64,000 bases of DNA, taken from positions 1 through 64,000 of the forward strand of contig JAALGZ010000031.1 in NCBI GenBank assembly GCA_015227615.1, in the 5' to 3' direction. The notes beneath the pieces were generated by a model. The model saw only the letters and a program-made list of their open reading frames with translations, ran no database searches and was not told where the DNA came from. Positions within the stretch are counted from its first letter, which is position 1. Each line of letters starts with the position of its first letter. A program made the translations under genes and the position numbers. The DNA is from Labyrinthula sp. Ha. Taxonomy: Eukaryota > Sar > Bigyra > Labyrinthulida > Labyrinthulaceae. This document shows, piece by piece, positions 59,433-64,000 of the stretch.

Positions 59433-62400
59433 TTGTTTCTTTCGGTGTGATTAAAGCATCAATGTAAAAGCTCTGGGCGCGATTTATTTACTTCAAAATC
59501 AGATACTCCTCTCGATCTTATTTGCTGGAGCGATTGCCCAAAATATATAATTTCATATGCTGATATTTACAATGTGTGAGAATGTAACTTCCTTATACTT
59601 TGCCTAAATTTCAAAGGGCCTGAAAACAAAGTAAAGTTGGCTACAAAGTAACAAGTAAATATTAAAAAGTTAAAAATAATATTAAATTCATTTCTTCTTC
59701 TGTAAATTTTCTTGAAGTTTTATTGTTAATGAAGGTTAATGCTTGAAGTTTGCGCTAACATACGTCACTAAGAATGGCCCCCATGACTCGGCCCTTGATG
59801 ATGATGCGGATGAATTCCCGTCCTTTTACATCTGTTGTACATAGATAAGTCGAAGGGTTCACAGAGGCTATGTATGAATCAGTATGATAAATACAATACC
59901 AATTTCAAAAATATACGATTCGATACTGAATTTGAGAAAATTCAGGTTTTTAATAATAGCAAAGAAACTCTAGGCTTAATAGTCCTCAAATAACACATGA
60001 TATATTCCATCGCTTTGAAGAAACGTTTCATCCAGATACCTTATTCCTAGCATTGGAACTGTATAATCTACAATCCGATCTTCAAAAGCTCTGCCTGGAG
60101 CTGATTAGAATACTTTTTTTACATTTGATAAGGTTAAAGTATATGAAGCTTGACATTTCAACAAACCCTAAGAATAATGATATTAATTTCACCACTGTGA
60201 CTGCTTGATATAGATACAAAACCTTGAAAACCTCTCCTCTTTAAACTGTGGAAATATGTTTCCTAAACTCAGCATACTTTGAAACAATTAAGTATCGGGC
60301 TAAGAACATCTAGAATCTTGAAACAAAGTGCACAAATCACCTTAAACATGCCTTAAACTCTTTTTTAAATGATCTAGAAAGTATGGTTGTCTTGGTTTAG
60401 CTTTATTAATTTTTGTTTCTATTTAGTTAATTTTGTGTTATTTTTTTTACGGAAATTTAGAAGTTGAGTCTATTAGATTCTAGAGTATTGTGGTTCCGGA
60501 GTCAAAAAATCATGTCCCAAAATTGCTCTCAGGTTGCTAACGTGTGTTAATAGTGTGTGTTCTAATATTCAGAAGCAATTCTTATAATACCCAGAATGTA
60601 AGGGCATTCTTTTTAATATAGTCTTATTTCCATGGTAGCGAAATTCTAGAACACCTAGCCTACTATGAAATACAGATTTGGACAGAAAAAATAGAGTAGG
60701 ACAACAAGATTAGAGTATTGAGGCGTTAGTGCGGCCCAGGGATGAAAAATTTAGGAATGAATATGTCATATTACATCTCAACTTTCCAAACACGACAGAA
60801 CAACTACTAAGGAAAATTATGGAGTATGTGCTATTCCAATGGAGCAGATGGTTTAGCTTACTAAGTCATAAATAATACCCTGATTTTATGAAATTATCAA
60901 TAATTAACTGGTTATTAAATTGATTCTGATCATAACAAACGATAACGGGGTCTTGGTTCTTATGAATGGCCTCTAATTTTGTTCTGATTATCAAAATAAG
61001 GATGGGATATGCTGCCCTGCTTTGAATAGGCAAAAATTCCATAATTATTTTCTGTACCACATGAAAACTTTTAAAAAATGGCTACATGACAGAGAAATAA
61101 TCCAGTAATATGATGTGATAGGGCCATACGGCCCAATTTGGTGTAGATAATCAATTATCAACATTTGTTAATAAAAGGAGTTGATGAAACATAAGAAAAA
61201 GTAAAGAGGAGAAGGATAAGTACAAAATGCATTTATAAATTATCCATGAACAATATCTTACCCTTCTTTCAAAGCAAGGGTTTTAAGTTGTACAATCAAT
61301 AAGTTTTCATATAATAACTTCAGTTATTCATGGTAATTATCCTTTCATCAGTAAAGAGAAATATTTTTTTCTACCTTTATCAAGCTGCATATGAATTACC
61401 CTGAAGTCAATAAAAACGTCTACATGGCTCGATAAAGTTTACAATTTGTACCCCCTGTAAATCCTTTGATATTCTTACTACGTGATTAATTGATAGAAAT
61501 ATTTGAAGATATTTTTAAGTCAATACTCAAAGTTGATTCAATTTTTCTTGTTTATGGTTTTTGTATGTTAATTCCTTTGAAACCATTTGAATAGTATTTC
61601 GGAGAACCGGTACTTCTATGTTCATCATATTTCACGTCAGGTGTTCTGAATTAATAACCCTCGTAATATGTAGAGTGCATTTCAGCACGTACTCTTGAAG
61701 TTACAATTTTTCCTATCACATAGTTGTTGAGATAAAGGACAAGTTTCTAATATATAAGAGTAAAAAGAGGGAGAGGGATATGATGAAAGGAATGATACTG
61801 GGAAATAAGACGGTTTAATTATCCCTGACTCAAATCCAAATAAGTTATTAGATTTGAATAAAATTCTGAACTACGGGTCTTTACTCAGAAACTTGTTTTA
61901 AAATGTAATCATTTTCCTGACACGATATGATTTATTAAATTATTTGGGCTAAGGGTGAAACATTTCAGCTTTTTCCAGTTACCATTATTAACTGCGAAGT
62001 ATAGCAGTATTTGAACTTCTAATATGTTGATTTATACTTCCTATTTTTCACATAAACTTTTCTTGATCGTATTGATAAATCAAAAGGAGTCATGGAGCTG
62101 TTTAGTTGAATCGATTTGCGCAAAGATTAGCACGAGTTAATATAAATTATAGAATCCTAGAAAACAACATGTGCTTTCCACCTATTCATCCTGTGAACTA
62201 TTTTCCCCTTTCGACCTTTCCACTTTAGTTACAGTATTGCTTCCCGTCACAAGTATGTTGACTCTTGTTTTAGATATGTCAACTGATTTTATATCTAGAT
62301 GGTACTTGTGTTCATTTAGTGGGCTATAGTGCTCCTTAGAGAAAATCTTTTCTGGAGCAATCTTACATTCTATTGCTAAGACCGGGAAATCAATGTGTTT

Positions 62401-64000
62401 AGTAAACTTATATTGTAGAATTTTTCATTTGAGAATTTCCGATATGTCAAATAGGGTTTTCCCTGTAGAATTTATCCAATTTATCTGCGATTATATAGTA
62501 CAACTCCACACGTCTTTGATTGACGACTAGCATTGTCGCAAATAATGTAACGCATTGTTGCCTCAAAGTTATTACCACTACCAGGGCTCCGAAGAGTGAC
62601 CATGGCTTCTTTCTTGGATAAAGTCTGGCTTTCTTTCAAACATCCTCGAACATCCTCGAAAATTCTGAAGTTTCTGGATCCTTATAGCTTTCTTGGTTTC
62701 CGCAGCTCCATACTTCTAATAATCATATTTGATTGTACATACTCTTGGCGTGTTTTCAAGCTTTATTTCGCCATCTTACTTTCAGAATGTCATAAACAAA
62801 TTTGTGATTTTGTGTTGATAGACGGTGTACAGTCAAATGCGTTTTTAACAACCTTGGATAACTTTGGTTGGCTATACTTTATCCGGTATGTAGATGAGTT
62901 TACTTTTCTACATAGTTAGGGTGTCCTTTCTTGGTTTAATCAAGTAACAAGCTTCAAGAGGCTGTAACTCTGTTCAGCTATAGTATCAAGTTGATGAGCC
63001 GGTACATTTTTTGGATACATCATCATATCTAGGCCTTGGTGTCATTATTCTGAATGCTATTTCCACTACTCGACTTACATTCGCCTTCAGTCTTAGCAAT
63101 TTCACAAATTAATTTTCCTCATAAAGCTGTGCTTGGTGCAGTAAATTTTCGTGGTAACAAACCTTAGTTCTTGTCTCATTTTTTTGATTGTTTCTGGTGG
63201 ATCTATAAAGGAGAACAAAGTTTATTGGGGGCGTTCCCAACTGTATATCTCATTTCAACCTTGTCACAGTTTCGGCAGCCCCAAAACGACTTGCTGCACA
63301 GGTTTTCAGTACCATTCGCAGTAGGAGTCGTACAAATAAGCTCATTGGCTAGTTTTCACGTAGACAGCACAGCAACGCACAAAGGAAGAAGCAAATTAGA
63401 ATGTATAGACCGCCTAGAAAACCATGAAAAAAGTAAAGAAAAGTTTCTTGTGCATAAAGTAGATAGCAAGTTCAAACCTATGGTATGTCTTGATTAACAA
63501 ATATAAGTAGATTGATGCAATTTGCTTCGATTGGTTTAATTTGAGAAAATGGCAGAGAGGCAGACCAAATTTATGTTAATAGTATTAATTATACACCCTA
63601 CTCTATGTATCGCAGGTTTTTGTTACCGAATATATCTTGCTGCTTTAAATTCCCTCAATAATGCAATAACAGTTGCTCTGGGGAAAAGGGTAAGAGATAT
63701 ACCATTTGTAAGTAGAGCTAAAGCATACAGCAGATCATCATAACAAGTATAGTGCGTACTTGCCTTTCCAAACTCATTCCTCTGATTCATTCTTCTTTAA
63801 TAGTTTCAACTAGAATACAACTCATGCACCTGTACTTCACAAAAAAACCAATGCCGATAACTTCACGATATCTAGTATCCACCTATGTCTTCTGTAGCTA
63901 TAGCTAATGTGAACACTAGGTTACTATATACCTATCACAACGGCCGTCCCTTATGGGCAATATATGAGAGAATTATGAAGTTAACATGAAAAATGAAGTG
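59433..64000. other. intergenic, 4.6 kb, no gene recognised
   Basis: Left part very AT-rich. From about 62180 to 63750 the composition is more even and several short frames occur on both strands. One minus-strand stretch near 63290 reads LCSKSFWGCRNCDKV, a Cys-rich finger-like string, which may be a relic of a transposon. Nothing firm enough to call a gene. Confidence 0.5.

Noticed and set aside
62180-63750. Possible transposon or gene in the right-end region
   Set aside because: Short broken frames and one Cys-rich string are not enough to name a family.

Overview
The window is nuclear DNA of an AT-rich, intron-poor, gene-sparse unicellular eukaryote or alga; the lineage cannot be fixed from sequence alone. 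The evidence is a spliceosomal CDC48/p97 gene, a cyclic-nucleotide-dependent AGC kinase, a seven-helix receptor-like protein, an LRR-ROC-COR (Roco) GTPase, an ARM-type protein resembling SmgGDS, Ty1/copia and LINE retroelements, and a family of type II membrane sulfotransferase-like enzymes. TAA, TAG and TGA all end intact genes, so the code looks standard. The most distinctive feature is very short introns: seven of 27-30 nt in the Roco gene and one of 28 nt in the ARM gene, against a 61-nt intron in CDC48.

Layout. 1-1.9 kb: decayed copia element, cut by the window edge. 3.1-5.7 kb: Roco gene (minus), whose N-terminal LRR half is visible only after the tiny introns are removed. 6.6-9.8 kb: LINE (minus). 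11.6-15.3 kb: receptor-like gene and CDC48 (both plus, 257 bp apart). 18.9-21.7 kb: cNMP-dependent kinase (plus). 23.4-27.9 kb: complete copia element with two LTRs and a 5-bp target duplication. 28.1-30.5 kb: ARM-repeat gene (plus). 30.7-59.4 kb: a same-strand (minus) array of six sulfotransferase-like paralogs (called ST1 to ST6 here), five intact and one broken, with a small Lys/Arg-rich gene between ST5 and ST6. 59.4-64 kb: nothing identified.

The array has been reshaped recently. A 7,133-bp segment is repeated in tandem with only a few differences, and its junction falls inside a sulfotransferase reading frame. ST2 therefore has the N-terminal part of ST1 and the C-terminal part of ST3, as expected from unequal crossing over. 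ST3 is a pseudogene with a frameshift in the stem and a nonsense codon in the conserved GLEGNGHH motif. Each repeat unit also carries a decayed MULE-like transposase. The likely shared role of the array is sulfation of secreted or cell-surface glycans in the Golgi, inferred from an N-terminal membrane anchor plus PAPS-binding-like motifs.

Two retroelements (the LINE and the second copia) keep one reading frame over 3-4 kb and are interrupted only by in-frame stop codons, with no frameshifts. This is unusual for decaying elements.
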